A stretch of DNA of 64,000 bases from Photorhabdus thracensis (GTDB lineage Bacteria; Pseudomonadota; Gammaproteobacteria; Enterobacterales; Enterobacteriaceae), in assembly GCF_001010285.1 (NCBI RefSeq), contig NZ_CP011104.1, forward strand, positions 3,410,001-3,474,000, in the 5' to 3' direction. Positions 19,483-29,388 of the stretch are shown piece by piece (position 1 is the first letter of the stretch; each line of letters opens with the position of its first letter). Made by a program: the position numbers and the translations under genes. The notes beneath the pieces were generated by a model. The model ran no database searches. It had not been told where the DNA came from and worked only from the letters and a program-made list of their open reading frames with translations.

Positions 19483-19646
19483 TAAATCGTTGTCAGGGAG
19501 TTCTGGCAAGGAGAAATTGTTTTGGAATAGAATAAATGAAAAGTTTCACCTTATCCCTATTTCTTTATCAGTTTAGCTAATTATAAACAGTTTATTGTTT
19601 CTGCTTCTGTTATTATTCCCTTGTTTGATATTCTGCGGGGGTGAAT

Positions 19647-19979
19647 ATGAAAAAATTGTTAGCAATTTGTTTGTTAGGATCTGTATTAGCTAGCTGTGAT
19701 AACCAACCTAAAATTGATGCTTCTAATGAAATCGCGTTGAAAACGTCCATTGAGAAAGTAAGAAATGCGCTGCCCGGTGATAAAAAGGCCAAATTTGATG
19801 AATCAATTCAGGCAGCTATGTTTAATAGCCTCGATTTTAATGATTTGGCTAAATCAGGGGCTAATGGCGACATAAAAGAATTGAAACAAAAATTTTATAA
19901 ATCCCTGGATGGTAAAACAGCTGACCAACTGATTACTGAAGCTGAAAGAGTTGAAGCTAAGAAATCAGAAAATAAATAA
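19647..19979 (+). CDS. small lipoprotein (DUF6694-like)
   Basis: The ~110-residue protein starts MKKLLAICLLGSVLASC, a classic lipoprotein signal with lipobox LASC, so it is lipid-anchored in the cell envelope. The mature part is polar and helical with repeated ALPGDKKAKFDESIQ and LKQKFYKSLDGKTADQLI segments, as in the DUF6694 family of short enterobacterial lipoproteins. I chose ATG at 19647 over the in-frame GTG six bases earlier, because GGGGGTGA then serves as the ribosome site. Function is unknown. It stands alone with its own terminator. Confidence 0.8.
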   Translation: MKKLLAICLLGSVLASCDNQPKIDASNEIALKTSIEKVRNALPGDKKAKFDESIQAAMFNSLDFNDLAKSGANGDIKELKQKFYKSLDGKTADQLITEAERVEAKKSENK

Positions 19980-20003
19980 TTCCTTCATAGGATTATTTGC
20001 ACT

Positions 20004-20038
20004 AAACGGCAAAAGGTGAAAATCTGTGCCGTTTTTTT
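20004..20038 (+). terminator. intrinsic terminator after the lipoprotein gene
   Basis: AACGGCA and TGCCGTT form a seven-base-pair stem followed by a run of seven T residues, about 25 bases past the stop. Confidence 0.8.
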
Positions 20039-20137
20039 ATTATTGTTAGCAACTTAAATGAAATCTAAACAAGCAGGCGATCAATCTTGAATTATTTAGA
20101 TTTTTGCTTACAATTTGTGCCGCATTCTAAGTGCAGT

Positions 20138-20300
20138 ATCTCGTTAGGCGAGGCTCCTATACAAACACAGGTTGCTGATCTGACGACGTCGAGAGACGCC
20201 CAAGATTAGGACAGGATATATCGAACCAAGGTATATCCCCATGTAACTTTCTGAGAATTCAGGATACGTTGTATAGTGCTAAAACTGAGACGTGGAGATA
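20138..20300 (+). ncRNA. M-box (ykoK) magnesium riboswitch
   Basis: The leader holds the M-box core in order: TCGTTAGGCGAGGCTCCTAT at 20141-20160, GCTGATCTGACGACGTCGAG with GAGACGCC around 20174-20199, a variable stem around 20220-20240, and the closing ATAGTGCTAAAACTGAGACG at 20273-20292. These match the conserved L-shaped Mg2+ aptamer found before mgtE, mgtA and corA genes. It lies directly before mgtE. Mg2+ binding normally switches off expression. The SD-covering hairpin downstream points to control of translation initiation rather than termination, as there is no T run. Confidence 0.92.
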
Positions 20301-20328
20301 GCTGTTGCATTCTCTCATCTGGTTTCGC

Positions 20329-20369
20329 CCCTATGTGAGTACTGTTTGAAGTTCACAACAGTAATAGGG
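20329..20369 (+). promoter_or_regulatory. hairpin covering the mgtE ribosome binding site
   Basis: CCCTAT (20329-20334) pairs with ATAGGG (20364-20369), and ACTGTT (20341-20346) with AACAGT (20357-20362). The right arm is the Shine-Dalgarno of mgtE. This looks like the expression platform of the M-box: the hairpin forms when the aptamer is Mg2+-bound and hides the ribosome site. Confidence 0.6.
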
Positions 20370-20378
20370 ACTAACATC

Positions 20379-21446
20379 ATGAAAGTCACATCCCATGAAA
20401 AAGTAGATGTATTAGCTACGGCTAATCATTCCATTAATGATAAAAACGCTGATCAGCAGCAGCATCAATTGAAAAATGAAGATGCAACTGTCAGTGCATA
20501 TATGAGCCAATGTTTTATTTCTGTATCCGTTGCTGACTCTGTTTTATCAGTAAAAAGCAATCTGATTGAGCAGCTTGAAGGAGAGCAGATCCCAACCTAT
20601 TTATACGTCATTGATGATGAAGGCTATCTGAATGGCATATTACCGGTGAAGGTGTTATTGACGGTAGCCGATGATTTATTTGTATCAGATATTATGAGGC
20701 AAAGTTATTTTTCCGTATCACCGGAACAGTCGCGTTATGATATTTATAGTTTGATAAATCACAGTGGCATGGATAGTGTACCGGTTATTCATTTTGGCAA
20801 ATTAGTGGGAGTATTGCGACCACAGGATATTGCTGAATTGATCGAAGATGAAAATACATTCGATGCCCATTTGCAAGGGGCGACCTTGCCTTTAGATGAA
20901 CCTTATCTCAGCACCAGCCCGATAACATTATGGCGTAAGCGGGTTGGTTGGTTATTGTTGTTATTTGTTGCAGAAGCTTATACCAGCGCGGTACTTAAAG
21001 CTTTTGAAGATCAACTGGAGGCGGCAATTTCTCTGGCGTTTTTCATCCCGTTATTAATCGGAACGGGGGGCAACAGTGGTACACAGATTACTTCGACATT
21101 AATCAGAGCAATGGCATTGGGGGAAGTGAGTTTACGTAATTTGTGGGCTGTGTTACGTAAAGAAGTTTCCGCTTCATTTTTAGTTTCTGTAACGATTGGT
21201 TTTGCCGCGCTTATCCGTGCTTGGATCTTAGGTGTAGGTATTGAGGTGACAATTGTTGTCAGTTTGACCATCATTGCCATTACCGTCTGGAGTGCCATTG
21301 TTTCTTCCATTATTCCGATGGTATTGAAAAGGTTTTCTATTGATCCGGCTGTTGTATCCGCGCCTTTTATTGCCACGTTTATTGATGGTACTGGTCTGAT
21401 TATTTATTTCGAAATAGCTAAGTTAGTGATGACAGAACTGGTTTAA
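20379..21446 (+). CDS. mgtE: MgtE-family magnesium transporter lacking the N domain
   Basis: The 355-residue protein has two CBS domains (about 40-160; VSAYMSQCFISVSVADSVL and VSDIMRQSYFSVSPEQS) and then the five-helix MgtE membrane domain. That domain contains the selectivity-filter region PLLIGTGGNSGTQ and the C-terminal FIDGTGLIIYF. Classic MgtE proteins are about 450 residues with an N-terminal superhelical gating domain; here only ~35 polar residues precede the CBS pair, so that domain is missing. I chose ATG at 20379, preceded by TAGGGA; an in-frame GTG at 20292 lies inside the riboswitch and is not a start. It imports Mg2+ through the inner membrane. Expression is controlled by the M-box upstream. 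Confidence 0.93.
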   Translation: MKVTSHEKVDVLATANHSINDKNADQQQHQLKNEDATVSAYMSQCFISVSVADSVLSVKSNLIEQLEGEQIPTYLYVIDDEGYLNGILPVKVLLTVADDLFVSDIMRQSYFSVSPEQSRYDIYSLINHSGMDSVPVIHFGKLVGVLRPQDIAELIEDENTFDAHLQGATLPLDEPYLSTSPITLWRKRVGWLLLLFVAEAYTSAVLKAFEDQLEAAISLAFFIPLLIGTGGNSGTQITSTLIRAMALGEVSLRNLWAVLRKEVSASFLVSVTIGFAALIRAWILGVGIEVTIVVSLTIIAITVWSAIVSSIIPMVLKRFSIDPAVVSAPFIATFIDGTGLIIYFEIAKLVMTELV

Positions 21447-21563
21447 TATTATCAATAAGGTGTCCATAATAATTGGGCATCTTATTGGTCGGATGTGAGT
21501 TACTTCCACGATTTTTGGCAGTGAAAGTAATTAATTTCTTTATTTATTAAAATAGGCTTGTCA

Positions 21564-21617
21564 TATACCCAATAGATTTCAAGCCGCCGCGCTGCAATTT
21601 GAAATCTATTGGGTATA
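21564..21617. repeat. palindromic repeat element with 19-bp perfect arms
   Basis: TATACCCAATAGATTTCAA at 21564-21582 is the exact reverse complement of 21599-21617, with a 16-base GC-rich centre. Such TATACCCAATAGATTTCAAG hairpins recur between genes in Photorhabdus, Xenorhabdus and relatives (recalled, not checked). Here it lies between convergent mgtE and sprT and may act as a two-way terminator. A degenerate half-copy occurs near 41931. Confidence 0.75.
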
Positions 21618-21641
21618 GTAAAATAATTTAATCTCATTTTT

Positions 21642-22142
21642 TTATAATTTAGCAGTAAGCTTTTCTCCACATTTCTTACAGATATAATGGCTCTCTGCCC
21701 GTAATATCTTATTATGGCGTCGCAGAGTCAGCTCATGTTGTTGGCAGCGACAGTAATAAGTGAAAGTTTTACTGCGCACTGAATCGACTTCAAACTTATG
21801 TGTTCGGCTAGCGGTGGAACCTAATACTTCTTCCATCATCCAACGCCATTGTTTTCCATGTGGAGGCACTTTGCCAAAATAGCGGTAAACCAATAGGTGA
21901 GCCAGTTCGTGGGGGATAACTTCATCAATAAAAGCTTGTTGGTTTTCAATCAATAGCACCGGATTAAGGCGGATTTGCCAATCTTTTATATATGCACTGC
22001 CTGCGGAGGTACCACGCTGGCGGTAATTTATCGTAGGTTCTGGAAAATCACGATTGAGATATAAGTTTGCCTGTTGCAGCTTTTGCCGCAAAATACGCAT
22101 AACCGCTTGTTGTAAGGCAACTGGAATTCTGACTGATTGCAT
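21642..22142 (-). CDS. sprT: SprT family zinc metalloprotease-like protein
   Basis: The 166-residue protein has the zinc site H78-E79-L-A-H82 (EVIPHELAHLLVYRYFG). The C-terminal zinc-ribbon cysteines are CRCQQHE and CKKCGEK. This is the SprT family, related to the protease domain of eukaryotic SPRTN, which cleaves DNA-protein crosslinks. E. coli SprT has no settled physiological role. The N-terminus and length fit. It lies near metK as in E. coli, with galP absent. Confidence 0.92.
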   Translation of the reverse strand: MQSVRIPVALQQAVMRILRQKLQQANLYLNRDFPEPTINYRQRGTSAGSAYIKDWQIRLNPVLLIENQQAFIDEVIPHELAHLLVYRYFGKVPPHGKQWRWMMEEVLGSTASRTHKFEVDSVRSKTFTYYCRCQQHELTLRRHNKILRAESHYICKKCGEKLTAKL

Positions 22143-22247
22143 GTGTTAAGAATCGAAGCAGGCGACGATAGTCGAATGTTAATAGAAATCCTTAAATAAG
22201 CCAGATAAAAATAGCAATTTCAAGATTTCTTCAATAACCCGCTAATG

Positions 22248-22290
22248 TTAAGAAAAGCCCGGTTCAGTTATCCAAACCGGGCTTTTTGCT
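22248..22290 (-). terminator. terminator of metK
   Basis: AAGCCCGGTT and AACCGGGCTT form a perfect 10-bp stem (22255-22264 with 22275-22284). On the minus strand a TTTTCTT tail follows. It begins a few bases after the metK stop. Confidence 0.85.
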
Positions 22291-22291
22291 T

Positions 22292-23464
22292 TTACATATT
22301 GACCGCTGATTGCTTCAGGCCAGCAGCGTCACGCAGGATTTCTGCTTTATCTGTCGCTTCCCACGGGAACTGTGGGCGACCAAAATGGCCGTAGGCAGCT
22401 GTATCACGGTAGATTGGATGTAACAGATCCAGCATCTGAATCAAACCATGAGGACGCAAATCGAAGAATTCACGCACCAGCAGAGTCAGGGTTGCTGTTG
22501 AAACTTTTTCCGTACCAAACGTTTCCACCATAATGGAAGTTGGCTCTGCAACGCCGATAGCGTAAGAAACTTGAATTTCACAGCGATCAGCTAGGCCCGC
22601 GGCAACAATATTTTTTGCGACATAACGTGCAGCATAAGCCGCTGAACGGTCAACTTTGGATGGATCTTTACCGGAGAATGCACCGCCACCATGACGAGCC
22701 ATGCCACCGTAAGTATCTACGATAATTTTACGGCCAGTCAGGCCACAATCACCCATTGGGCCACCAATGACGAAACGGCCGGTTGGGTTGATGAAATATT
22801 TGGTTGTTGGAGTTAACCACTCAGCAGGCAGAACCGGCTTGATGATCTCTTCCATGACGGCTTCTTGTAGATCTTTCTGATTAATCGCTTCAGAATGCTG
22901 TGTTGAAAGGACAACTGCGTCAACACCGACAATTTTGTTGTTATTGTATTGGAAAGTTACCTGACTTTTAGCATCAGGACGCAGCCACGGCAGTACACCA
23001 TTTTTCCGGACTTCAGCCTGACGCTGAACCAGACGGTGTGCATAGGTGATAGGCGCAGGCATCAGTACATCGGTTTCGTTGGTTGCATAACCGAACATTA
23101 GCCCTTGGTCACCAGCACCTTGTTGTAGTGGATCTTCGCGGTCAACACCTTGATTAATATCCGGTGACTGTTTACCAATCGCACTTAATACTGCGCATGA
23201 GTTTGCATCAAAACCCATCTCAGAATTAACATAACCAATCTCTCGAACTGTTTGCCGCGTAATTTCTTCAATATCAACCCAGGCGCTGGTAGTAATTTCA
23301 CCACCAACCATAACCATGCCGGTTTTAACATAGGTTTCGCATGCAACGCGGGCTTTTGGATCTTGTTCCAAAATAGCGTCAAGAACAGCATCAGAAATTT
23401 GGTCTGCGATTTTATCAGGATGCCCTTCGGAAACAGATTCAGAAGTGAAAAGGTATGTGGTCAT
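22292..23464 (-). CDS. metK: S-adenosylmethionine synthetase
   Basis: The 390-residue protein is a full-length MetK. It makes SAM from methionine and ATP in the cytosol as a tetramer. Visible motifs are [18 protein letters not shown] near the N-terminus (ATP and K+ site), [12 protein letters not shown] around residue 116-127, and [22 protein letters not shown] (the P-loop-like phosphate-binding motif). It is divergent from speA, as in E. coli, so methionine activation lies next to polyamine synthesis. Weak MetJ-box-like octamers lie upstream. Confidence 0.97.
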   Translation of the reverse strand: MTTYLFTSESVSEGHPDKIADQISDAVLDAILEQDPKARVACETYVKTGMVMVGGEITTSAWVDIEEITRQTVREIGYVNSEMGFDANSCAVLSAIGKQSPDINQGVDREDPLQQGAGDQGLMFGYATNETDVLMPAPITYAHRLVQRQAEVRKNGVLPWLRPDAKSQVTFQYNNNKIVGVDAVVLSTQHSEAINQKDLQEAVMEEIIKPVLPAEWLTPTTKYFINPTGRFVIGGPMGDCGLTGRKIIVDTYGGMARHGGGAFSGKDPSKVDRSAAYAARYVAKNIVAAGLADRCEIQVSYAIGVAEPTSIMVETFGTEKVSTATLTLLVREFFDLRPHGLIQMLDLLHPIYRDTAAYGHFGRPQFPWEATDKAEILRDAAGLKQSAVNM

Positions 23465-23505
23465 TATATAACGTTACCTTAAAAATATAATTTCAGTTTG
23501 GAAAC

Positions 23506-23529
23506 GGATGGATTAACATCTAGATGGCT
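23506..23529 (-). promoter_or_regulatory. possible tandem MetJ boxes upstream of metK
   Basis: Three adjacent octamers read GGATGGAT, TAACATCT and AGATGGCT, matching the MetJ box AGACGTCT at 4, 5 and 6 positions. They lie about 42-65 bases upstream of the metK start. Tandem imperfect boxes are normal for MetJ, but the match is weak. Confidence 0.35.
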
Positions 23530-24098
23530 ATTCTAGGGTAATTTTTATCCTTGTTCCAGATTTTTTTAGTTCAAATGGTAATTTTCATCTGCTGACAAAT
23601 AATTTCTTTGTTTATATGTGAGTTTTGTTCAATTTCATTTTGCAATTTTGTGTAATTGCGAGTATAAACAGCGGCCGTAGTTGGATTCTTTGTGCTACAG
23701 ATTCGCAGAGAGCTATACTAATAGCTTTTGTTTCTCAATTGAGAAAATGGCTCCTTGGTATGAGTCATGTGTGGGGGTGAATGGGGTAATGAACCATTAT
23801 CTGCTGATTGCTAATGGCCAACAGCCACACTTGTCGTCGGATATATCCGCGTCTTTTTCCTTTCTTTTTAATATGTCTTTAATTCGATGTTATCTGTTGC
23901 CAACAAATAGGCCGGATATGTCGTACAGGCGTATTATCACTCGATAATTTTGTCATTGTTTAGTAGTAACTAAACGCTTTTTACAACCTTAAGAGCATGC
24001 TGTTCCCTGATATTTCTCAACACGCGAAACGATGGTGTTTTGAGTTATTTATTAATTACAGGCGAAGGCGAAACTCTAACTCCATTAAGGAGACTGCC
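23530..24098. other. metK-speA divergent intergenic region
   Basis: About 570 bases form the speA leader. There is a perfect 16-bp palindrome at 23731-23746 (TTTCTCAATTGAGAAA) that could bind a dimeric regulator. A TTG-initiated frame of 88 codons from 23681 has no ribosome site and no recognisable product, and I do not call it. I found no clear counterpart of E. coli yqgB. Confidence 0.4.
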
Positions 24099-26003
24099 AT
24101 GAATGATAATATCGCTCGTAAAATGCAACAGACTTACAATATTGCATATTGGGGAGGGAGTTACTACTACGTCAATGATCTCGGCAATGTCAGTGTTTGT
24201 CCAAACCCTGATTTGCCAGGGGCAAGAATTGATCTTGCGGGATTGGTGAAAAGAGTTCAGGAGGAACAGGAACATTTACGCTTGCCGGCGCTATTTTGTT
24301 TTCCTCAAATCCTGCAACATCGTTTGCGTTCAATTAACGCGGCATTTAAACGCGCCAGAGAGTCGTATGGTTATAAAGGCGACTACTTTTTAGTTTATCC
24401 CATTAAAGTTAACCAACAACGCCGTGTCATTGAATCACTGGCCAGTTCTGGTGAACCTTTAGGGCTTGAAGCTGGTTCCAAAGCGGAGCTGATGGCGGTG
24501 TTGGCGCATGCGGGGATGACCCGTACCGTAATCGTGTGTAATGGATATAAAGATCGTGAATATATTCGTCTGGCGCTGATAGGTGAAAAGCTCGGTCACA
24601 AGGTTTATCTGGTGATAGAGAAAATGTCTGAAATTGCTCAAGTATTGGAAGAGGCTGAACGGCTGAATGTGATCCCTCGTTTGGGCGTTCGTGCACGTTT
24701 AGCATCTCAGGGTTCGGGTAAATGGCAAGCCAGTGGCGGTGAAAAATCGAAGTTTGGACTAGCTGCGACTCAGGTACTGCAATTAGTTGAGATCCTGCGT
24801 GAAGCAGGCCGGCTTGATAGCTTGCAATTACTGCATTTTCACCTTGGCTCACAGTTGGCGAATATTCGTGATATCGCAACAGGTGTTCGTGAATCAGCCC
24901 GTTTTTATGTCGAATTACATAAACTCGGTGTCAATATTGAGTGCTTTGACGTTGGTGGTGGATTGGGTGTCGATTACGAAGGGACCCGTTCTCAATCTGA
25001 TTGTTCTGTGAACTATGGGTTGAATGAATACGCCAACAATGTCATTTGGGGTATTGGTGATGCCTGTGATGAGCATGGTTTACCACACCCGACCGTTATC
25101 ACCGAATCTGGTCGTGCCCTGACGGCTCATCATACGGTGTTAGTATCCAATGTTATCGGGGTTGAACGTAATGAATTTACGCAGACAACGCCACCGGCAG
25201 AGGATGCTTCCCGCCCGATCGCTAGTCTGTGGGAAACCTGGCAGGAGATGCATTTTGAAGGGAATAGACGTTCTTTACGTGAATCGTTGCATGACAGCCA
25301 GCTTGATCTGCATGATGTTCATACACAATATGCTCATGGCATGCTGGATTTAACTGAGCGGGCTTGGGCGGAAGAGTTGTATTTGAATATCTGTCGTCGT
25401 ATTCAGCAGGATCTTGATCCAAGCAACCGTGCTCACCGGCCAATTATTGATGAGCTGCAAGAGCGTATGGCAGACAAATTCTATGTGAATTTCTCTCTGT
25501 TCCAGTCTATGCCGGATGCATGGGGTATCGACCAGTTGTTCCCAGTTTTACCGATTGAGGGGCTGGATAAGCCATTGGAACGCCGTGCTGTGTTGTTAGA
25601 TATCACCTGTGACTCCGATGGCATCATTGATCATTATGTAGATGGTGATGGTGTGGCAACGACCATGCCTATGCCCGCTTATGATCCTGATTACCCGCCA
25701 ATGATTGGTTTCTTTATGGTGGGAGCATATCAGGAAATTCTTGGCAATATGCATAATCTGTTTGGGGATACCGCGGCTATTGATGTTTATGTATTTGATA
25801 ATGGCGAAGTGACTTATAACCAAAGTGAAGAAGGGGATTCAGTCGCTGATATGCTGCAATATGTAAAACTGGACCCTAACGTACTGATGGTTCGTTTTCG
25901 TGACCAGGTAAAAGGCACCGATCTGGATGCCAGCTTGCAAGAGCAATTTTTACTGGAATTTGAAAGTGGTCTTTATGGCTACACATATCTGGAAGATGAA
26001 TAA
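24099..26003 (+). CDS. speA: biosynthetic arginine decarboxylase
   Basis: The 634-residue PLP enzyme converts arginine to agmatine, the first step of the agmatine route to putrescine. It aligns with E. coli SpeA from TYNIAYWGG to the C-terminal GYTYLEDE. The PLP lysine is K103 in VYPIKVNQ, the HFHLGSQ and [10 protein letters not shown] phosphate-binding blocks follow, and the ITCDSDG cysteine motif is near the C-terminus. I chose ATG at 24099 because AAGGAG lies seven bases upstream. The E. coli protein has about 24 more N-terminal residues. speB follows on the same strand. Confidence 0.97.
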   Translation: MNDNIARKMQQTYNIAYWGGSYYYVNDLGNVSVCPNPDLPGARIDLAGLVKRVQEEQEHLRLPALFCFPQILQHRLRSINAAFKRARESYGYKGDYFLVYPIKVNQQRRVIESLASSGEPLGLEAGSKAELMAVLAHAGMTRTVIVCNGYKDREYIRLALIGEKLGHKVYLVIEKMSEIAQVLEEAERLNVIPRLGVRARLASQGSGKWQASGGEKSKFGLAATQVLQLVEILREAGRLDSLQLLHFHLGSQLANIRDIATGVRESARFYVELHKLGVNIECFDVGGGLGVDYEGTRSQSDCSVNYGLNEYANNVIWGIGDACDEHGLPHPTVITESGRALTAHHTVLVSNVIGVERNEFTQTTPPAEDASRPIASLWETWQEMHFEGNRRSLRESLHDSQLDLHDVHTQYAHGMLDLTERAWAEELYLNICRRIQQDLDPSNRAHRPIIDELQERMADKFYVNFSLFQSMPDAWGIDQLFPVLPIEGLDKPLERRAVLLDITCDSDGIIDHYVDGDGVATTMPMPAYDPDYPPMIGFFMVGAYQEILGNMHNLFGDTAAIDVYVFDNGEVTYNQSEEGDSVADMLQYVKLDPNVLMVRFRDQVKGTDLDASLQEQFLLEFESGLYGYTYLEDE

Positions 26004-26177
26004 TCTTCTGGCGTTAACTAAGCCTCTTTATATACAGATAAGGTTATTAATATCAGTTAAATATCAAGGATACATGAATATGGGGTTCTTTCAGCGATAC
26101 CCATCTTGTCATGGCTTTGAGTATTTATTCTGTAATGAAATAGCTTTGTTCTGTCGGGAGACTGTTGAGGATATATC

Positions 26178-27101
26178 ATGACAATAAGTACCTTGGGCAA
26201 CCAACAAGATAACTCTTTGGTTTCTAATGCCTTCGGTTTCCTGCGCTTTCCGCTGAACTTCCAGCCGTATTCCAGCGATGCAGAGTGGGTGATTACCGGG
26301 GTGCCATTTGATATGGCAACATCAGGCCGTTCAGGCAGTCGCCACGGGCCTGCGGCTATTCGTCAGGTTTCTACCAACCTGGCGTGGGAAAGCAGCCGTT
26401 GGCCGTGGGATTTTAAATTACGCAATCATTTGAATGTTGTGGATTGTGGTGATTTGGTCTTCGACTTTGGCGATGCTCAGAATATGAGTGATAAGTTACA
26501 GGCTCATGCTGAAAAACTGCTGGCTTCTGGTAAGCGTATGCTCTCTTTTGGCGGTGACCACTTCATTACGTTGCCTTTATTGCGCGCTCATGCCAAACAT
26601 TTCGGTAAAATGGCGTTGATTCATTTTGACGCTCATTCTGATACCTATCCAAACGGCAGCAAATTTGATCACGGCACCATGTTCTATCATGCGCCAAACG
26701 AAGGGTTGATCGACCCACATCATTCAGTACAGATTGGTATCCGTACCGAGCATGGTCAGGATGATGGTTTTACGGTGCTGGATGCCGCTCAGGTTAATGA
26801 CCGTGATGTGAATGATTTGGTTGCTCAGATAAAAGAGACTGTTGGCGATATGCCGGTTTACCTGACTTTTGATATCGATTGTCTTGATCCTGCTTTTGCA
26901 CCTGGTACCGGTACACCGGTAATTGGCGGTTTGACAACCGATCGCGCATTGAAATTATTGCGTGGTTTACAGCCGCTGAATATTGTGGGTATGGATGTGG
27001 TGGAAGTTGCGCCAGCTTATGACCAGTCCGAGATTACCGCTCTGGCAGGTGCGACTATCGCGCTGGAGATGCTTTATTTACAAGCGGCTAAGAAAATCTA
27101 A
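26178..27101 (+). CDS. speB: agmatinase
   Basis: The 307-residue protein is a ureohydrolase that splits agmatine to putrescine and urea. The binuclear manganese ligands are all present: H128 in FGGDHFI, D151, H153 and D155 in FDAHSD, and D232 and D234 in FDIDCLDP. It follows speA by about 175 bases, so the two enzymes form a short polyamine pathway unit. A strong bidirectional terminator follows. Confidence 0.96.
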   Translation: MTISTLGNQQDNSLVSNAFGFLRFPLNFQPYSSDAEWVITGVPFDMATSGRSGSRHGPAAIRQVSTNLAWESSRWPWDFKLRNHLNVVDCGDLVFDFGDAQNMSDKLQAHAEKLLASGKRMLSFGGDHFITLPLLRAHAKHFGKMALIHFDAHSDTYPNGSKFDHGTMFYHAPNEGLIDPHHSVQIGIRTEHGQDDGFTVLDAAQVNDRDVNDLVAQIKETVGDMPVYLTFDIDCLDPAFAPGTGTPVIGGLTTDRALKLLRGLQPLNIVGMDVVEVAPAYDQSEITALAGATIALEMLYLQAAKKI

Positions 27102-27180
27102 ATTCTTCTGTATTAACATATAGCCTTAGGGGATAGTGAATAATCTTGTAATGAGTTGTGAATCTATCCCCATATAACAA

Positions 27181-27208
27181 AAAACGCCGGAATAACCGGC
27201 GATTTTTT
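27181..27208. terminator. bidirectional terminator between speB and ygdQ
   Basis: CGCCGG and CCGGCG form a six-base-pair GC stem with an AATAA loop (27185-27201). A run of T residues lies on the right and a run of A residues on the left, so it can end both convergent transcripts. Confidence 0.85.
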
Positions 27209-27252
27209 GTTACATAGAAAATGATATTTTTAGCGCTATTGCAGAGTCATGA

Positions 27253-27972
27253 CTAATTTTCTTTCTTCTTCTTTTTCCCACGCATCAGATTCAGTGTTTC
27301 TACTGCCATTGAGAAGAACATCGCAAAGTAGATATAACCTTTAGGTATGTGCATTTGTACGCCTTCCAGAATAAGGGTAAAGCCCACAAGGATCAGGAAT
27401 GACAGCGCCAACATTTTTACTGAGGGGTGACGATCAACGAATTCGCCGATAGGACGAGCAGCCAACATCATGACAGCGACTGCGATGATAACCGCGGCCA
27501 TCATAATAAACAGATGATCGGAGAGACCAACGGCGGTGATGACAGAATCCAGACTGAAAATAATATCCAACAGCATAATTTGGATAATAGCGCCTAAGAA
27601 AGAGTGAACGGGGCGTTTTAAGCCTTCTTCATTGCCCCCCTCAATGGCTTCGTGAATCTCTTTACTGGCTTTCCATATCAGGAACAGGCCGCCAAAGAAT
27701 AAGATTAGGTCTCGGGCAGAAACATCATGTTCAAAAACCGTTAAGATCGGGTAGGTCAGCCGGATAACCCAGGCAATGGATGCCAGCAGCCCCAGGCGCA
27801 TTAGCATCGCGCCCATCAGCCCGATTTTGCGTGCTTTATTTTGTTGATGAGGAGGGAGTTTTGCCACAACAAGTGACAAAAAGATAATGTTATCAATCCC
27901 TAAAACGATTTCCAGAATTGTCAGGGTGGCAAGTGCCATCCAAGCATGGGGATCAACAATCCATTCTAACAT
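27253..27972 (-). CDS. ygdQ: TerC family integral membrane protein YgdQ
   Basis: The 239-residue protein has about seven membrane spans and the TerC signatures EIVLGIDNIIFLSLVV near residues 21-36 and DIIFSLDSVITAVGLSDH near 135-152. The acidic residues inside these membrane segments are thought to bind metal ions. YgdQ/TerC relatives are linked to tellurite resistance and to Mn2+ or Ca2+ handling during membrane protein secretion. The gene follows mutH on the same strand, as in E. coli. A lysine-rich tail ends the protein. Confidence 0.9.
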   Translation of the reverse strand: MLEWIVDPHAWMALATLTILEIVLGIDNIIFLSLVVAKLPPHQQNKARKIGLMGAMLMRLGLLASIAWVIRLTYPILTVFEHDVSARDLILFFGGLFLIWKASKEIHEAIEGGNEEGLKRPVHSFLGAIIQIMLLDIIFSLDSVITAVGLSDHLFIMMAAVIIAVAVMMLAARPIGEFVDRHPSVKMLALSFLILVGFTLILEGVQMHIPKGYIYFAMFFSMAVETLNLMRGKKKKKEN

Positions 27973-28064
27973 TGCTTATTAAAACCTTAAGGTAAAGACT
28001 CAATTATACGCATGACTGAGTACAAGGTAAGTATATCAATGAAAAAACCTGTCAGAGATCAATT

Positions 28065-28751
28065 TTAAATCAGGAAATGGCGAGCCAGTAGCGGGGCCGT
28101 AAAATTCTTCCTCAGATAGAACCCCCGGGGCAGAGTCATAATAGGCTGTCCATGTGCTCCGATTGCTTCTGTTAATGCTTTGCTGTTGGCTGCTTTAGGG
28201 CGTAACTGCAATACTTCACCATGACGGGCCGTAACGCTCTCTACTTTGCCAAGTACGATAAGATCCATCAATTCCTCCCAGTCATGACGCAGTAACTCTT
28301 CCTCTTCTTTATTAGGGCTCCATAACAAGGGGGAACCAACCCGGCGTTTAGCTAAAGGAATTTCCCGTTCACCTTCAACGGGTATCCATAGCACCCGCGA
28401 TAATTTGCGCTTTACGTGACAGCTTTCCCAGGTAATACCACTGTTTCCTGTTAATGGTGCAACACAGACAAACGTGGTTTCTAATGGATAACCCCTTCTG
28501 TCTATAGGAATAGTTTTAAGCTCAACACCGATATGCTCGAAATCCTGCTCTGGTTTACTGCCGGCACTGGCACCGAGATAATATTCTAACAACATGCCTA
28601 CCCAGCCTTTATCCCGTTTCAGATTGGGTGGGATGGGTAAATCTGCTTTTGCCGCCAGTTCTCCCATTGATAAACCAGCCAGGAGTTGGGCGCATTCAAA
28701 CAACTGTTGTTCATTATCCGGTGGAAGAGGAGGGGAAAAAAATGTGTTCAT
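28065..28751 (-). CDS. mutH: DNA mismatch repair endonuclease
   Basis: The 228-residue protein is MutH, which nicks the unmethylated strand at hemimethylated GATC sites when activated by MutL. The active-site triad D70, E77 and K79 is intact in [14 protein letters not shown]. The N-terminus and the C-terminal [12 protein letters not shown] block fit the family. Presence of MutH implies a Dam-directed repair system in this organism. ygdQ lies about 90 bases downstream, as in E. coli. Confidence 0.95.
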   Translation of the reverse strand: MNTFFSPPLPPDNEQQLFECAQLLAGLSMGELAAKADLPIPPNLKRDKGWVGMLLEYYLGASAGSKPEQDFEHIGVELKTIPIDRRGYPLETTFVCVAPLTGNSGITWESCHVKRKLSRVLWIPVEGEREIPLAKRRVGSPLLWSPNKEEEELLRHDWEELMDLIVLGKVESVTARHGEVLQLRPKAANSKALTEAIGAHGQPIMTLPRGFYLRKNFTAPLLARHFLI

Positions 28752-29375
28752 TTGGGATATCCGCTTTTTAGGTCAAAAAATAACCTTACTCTCTGTGAAT
28801 AATAAATCTGGGTTTTACGTAATAACTAATAAAGTGATAATAGCATGATATACAAACATTTTTTATTGCTGTTTCAAGTATTGTAAGATTGAGTGACTCT
28901 GTTGTTCACCTATTGCTGGTAATAATGAACAGGATCTTACACCATGTTATCCACAGTTTTATGGGATAAGTAGACAAAAATGAGATCACTGGTTTGATTT
29001 ACAGGTTTGACTAACACTTTTTTCTACAAAAAACCTGTTTTTTGCTTAACTAAAAAGCATAACCTGTGGGTAACATCGTTATTGGTTGTTTTTTGTTCTC
29101 CCCGGCTGATGTTATCCATTATGGTCGTGATGGGTGTTTGAAATAGCGAGGTAAATGGCTGCTATTTCAATGAAAAATAAATACTATTTCATTTTTTGTC
29201 TATAGATTGATAATTCATAACATAAAGCTATACTTGAATTACCCCTGCCTTTTTCACATAGATATCCACAGAAAAAGTGAATAAAAGTGGGTTTGTACAC
29301 CTGTGTATGTTCATAACTCTGGCTTTTTCTGTGAATTACCCCTTATTAGCCAGCCTCTGGGAATCCTCTTCCTTA
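28752..29375. other. AT-rich intergenic region with a cluster of DnaA-box-like sites
   Basis: About 620 bases carry a perfect DnaA box TTATCCACA at 28947-28955. There are one-mismatch sites at 29065-29073 (TGTGGGTAA, opposite strand) and 29262-29270 (ATATCCACA), and a two-mismatch site at 29112-29120. AT-rich tracts lie between them. I see no gene. The mutH promoter must lie at the left end. The DnaA-type sites may be chance or a minor DnaA-titrating locus. Confidence 0.45.
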
Positions 29376-29388
29376 TTAGGAAGAGGGG
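29362..29388 (-). terminator. hairpin overlapping the sgrR stop codon
   Basis: CCTCTTCC (29365-29372) and GGAAGAGG (29379-29386) form a perfect eight-base-pair stem around a six-base loop that contains the sgrR stop. The downstream tail is not T-rich, so it may be a weak terminator or an mRNA 3'-end stabiliser. Confidence 0.4.

Noticed and set aside
23681-23947. 88-codon frame in the speA leader
   Set aside because: It has a TTG start, no Shine-Dalgarno and no family resemblance. It is more likely untranslated leader.
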